This document shows, in pieces, positions 4,544-5,300 of a stretch of 5,300 bases of DNA (positions are counted from its first letter, which is position 1; the number at the start of each line of letters is the position of its first letter). Source of the stretch: JAVMKJ01 sp031732875 (GTDB lineage: Bacteria; Pseudomonadota; Gammaproteobacteria; Competibacterales; Competibacteraceae); NCBI GenBank assembly GCA_031732875.1, contig JAVMKL010000122.1:1-5300 (forward strand), given 5' to 3'. Below the pieces are notes generated by a model. The model ran no database searches. It was not told the DNA's origin and was given only the letters and a program-made list of their open reading frames with translations. A program made the translations under genes and the position numbers.

Positions 4544-5300
4544 ATGAGCGATCAAACCCCCGGCGGAGGAACCACGGAGAGCACTCTCCCGGATGAAATC
4601 CTCGCCGAGACCGAACTGGATGATTGGCTGGATGACGTGCAGGCGCCGCCGATTAAGACGCCAGGGTCCGTTGCCGAGAGCGACGCCGGGCAACCCATTA
4701 CGCGAAAACCGGTCGGCGGGAGAAAGCGACAGACGGGTTACCGACGGTCGCCGCTTAAGACAACGCTGCACATGGTCGGGTTGTTGATGATCCTGTTCAG
4801 CACCACCATGATGCCGCCGATGGGGGTGGCTTGGTGGTACGATGGCTATGATGTGGTCTTGCCGTTCGCGGAAGCGTTGGGAGCGATGCTGGGGCTGGGC
4901 CTGCTGTGCTGGCTGCCGGTGTGCCGGTTCAAGGTCGATCTGCGCAACCGGGACGGTTTCATCGTGGTGGTGGCGTTCTGGTTCCTGTTGTCCCTGCTGG
5001 GCGCCTTGCCGTTCATGCTGTCCGACAACCCGCACATGGCATTCGTGGACGCGGTGTTCGAAACCGCCTCCGGTCTGACCACCACCGGCGCCACCACGCT
5101 TTCTGGCCTCGACGTCATGCCCAGGGCCATCGTGTACTACCGGGCGCAACTGAATTTCCTCGGCGGCATGGGCATCGTGGTGCTGGCGGTGGCTTTGTTG
5201 CCCATGTTGGGCATCGGCGGCATGCAACTCTACAAGGCGGAAACCCCGGGGCCGATGAAGGACGAAAAGCTCACGCCGCGCATCACCGAGACCGCCAAGA
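4544..5300 (+). CDS. trkH: TrkH/TrkG-type potassium uptake channel subunit with N-terminal extension (3' partial)
   Basis: The first 252 codons are in the window. Residues 77 onward match the N-terminal half of TrkH: TM1 at about 77-99, TM2 at 104-125, TM3 at 139-159, the first pore loop with the selectivity-filter segment TTTGA at 179-183 inside ETASGLTTTGATT, then RAQLNFLGGMGIVVLAVALL and GGMQLYKAETPGPMKD, a hallmark run of the family. TrkH is the membrane subunit of the Trk system: it forms the K+ pathway and is gated by the nucleotide-binding protein TrkA. TrkH is usually about 480 residues, so roughly 300 remain beyond the window. Unusually, about 76 hydrophilic residues precede TM1: an acidic part at 17-32 and a basic part at 54-72. 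The ATG at 4544 follows GGAGGA by 13 bases, a long spacing. The internal Met77 has no ribosome binding site and would remove the usual residues before TM1. Confidence 0.92.
   Translation, partial: MSDQTPGGGTTESTLPDEILAETELDDWLDDVQAPPIKTPGSVAESDAGQPITRKPVGGRKRQTGYRRSPLKTTLHMVGLLMILFSTTMMPPMGVAWWYDGYDVVLPFAEALGAMLGLGLLCWLPVCRFKVDLRNRDGFIVVVAFWFLLSLLGALPFMLSDNPHMAFVDAVFETASGLTTTGATTLSGLDVMPRAIVYYRAQLNFLGGMGIVVLAVALLPMLGIGGMQLYKAETPGPMKDEKLTPRITETAK

Noticed and set aside
4400..5227. 275-residue minus-strand open frame across the trkH-like gene
   Set aside because: Its composition is dominated by His, Gln and Arg with no motif; the plus frame has clear TrkH signatures over the same bases.

Overview
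The window is GC-rich, densely coded proteobacterial DNA. Strong Shine-Dalgarno sites, a FadA-type thiolase, a BPSS1780-type membrane protein, a PilZ protein, an extended YbhB-type PEBP protein and a Trk potassium channel subunit together suggest a gammaproteobacterium, or less likely a betaproteobacterium. This is inferred from protein flavour only. A run of exactly 100 N (2997-3096) shows that this is a scaffolded draft or metagenome assembly.

Layout, left to right. (1) 1-1275 (+) is the end of a fatty-acid beta-oxidation operon: the last 19 codons of an upstream gene, probably a FadN/FadB-type 3-hydroxyacyl-CoA dehydrogenase, then a complete 3-ketoacyl-CoA thiolase. It closes with two tandem hairpins, the second a textbook intrinsic terminator. 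(2) 1448-2200 (+) is a multi-pass membrane protein of the BPSS1780 family, apparently a single-gene unit. (3) 2339-2557 (-) is a 72-residue protein of unknown function, convergent with the previous gene. (4) 2558-2795 is non-coding and holds several small hairpins and a possible sigma-54-like site. (5) 2796-2957 (+) is a 53-residue protein with four cysteines (C-x7-C-x2-C-x5-C), three of them in Cys-Pro pairs. It is the most intriguing gene here. (6) After the gap, a PilZ-domain protein (3437 down to 3097, -) loses its C-terminus in the gap. (7) An imperfect inverted repeat at 3478-3543 separates it from a complete PEBP/YbhB-family protein (4189 down to 3560, -). (8) A 354-base divergent intergenic region (4190-4543) has an AT-rich island and a hairpin that overlaps the ribosome binding site of the last gene. 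(9) 4544-5300 (+) is the first half of a TrkH/TrkG-type potassium transporter with an unusual charged N-terminal extension of about 76 residues; it runs off the window.

Apart from the beta-oxidation pair, the genes look like independent housekeeping or signalling units: membrane protein, c-di-GMP receptor candidate, PEBP protein, K+ uptake. I see no mobile element, CRISPR array, tRNA or rRNA, and no multi-gene novel system. The unexplained items are the cysteine microprotein, the 72-residue protein, the TrkH extension and the structured leaders.
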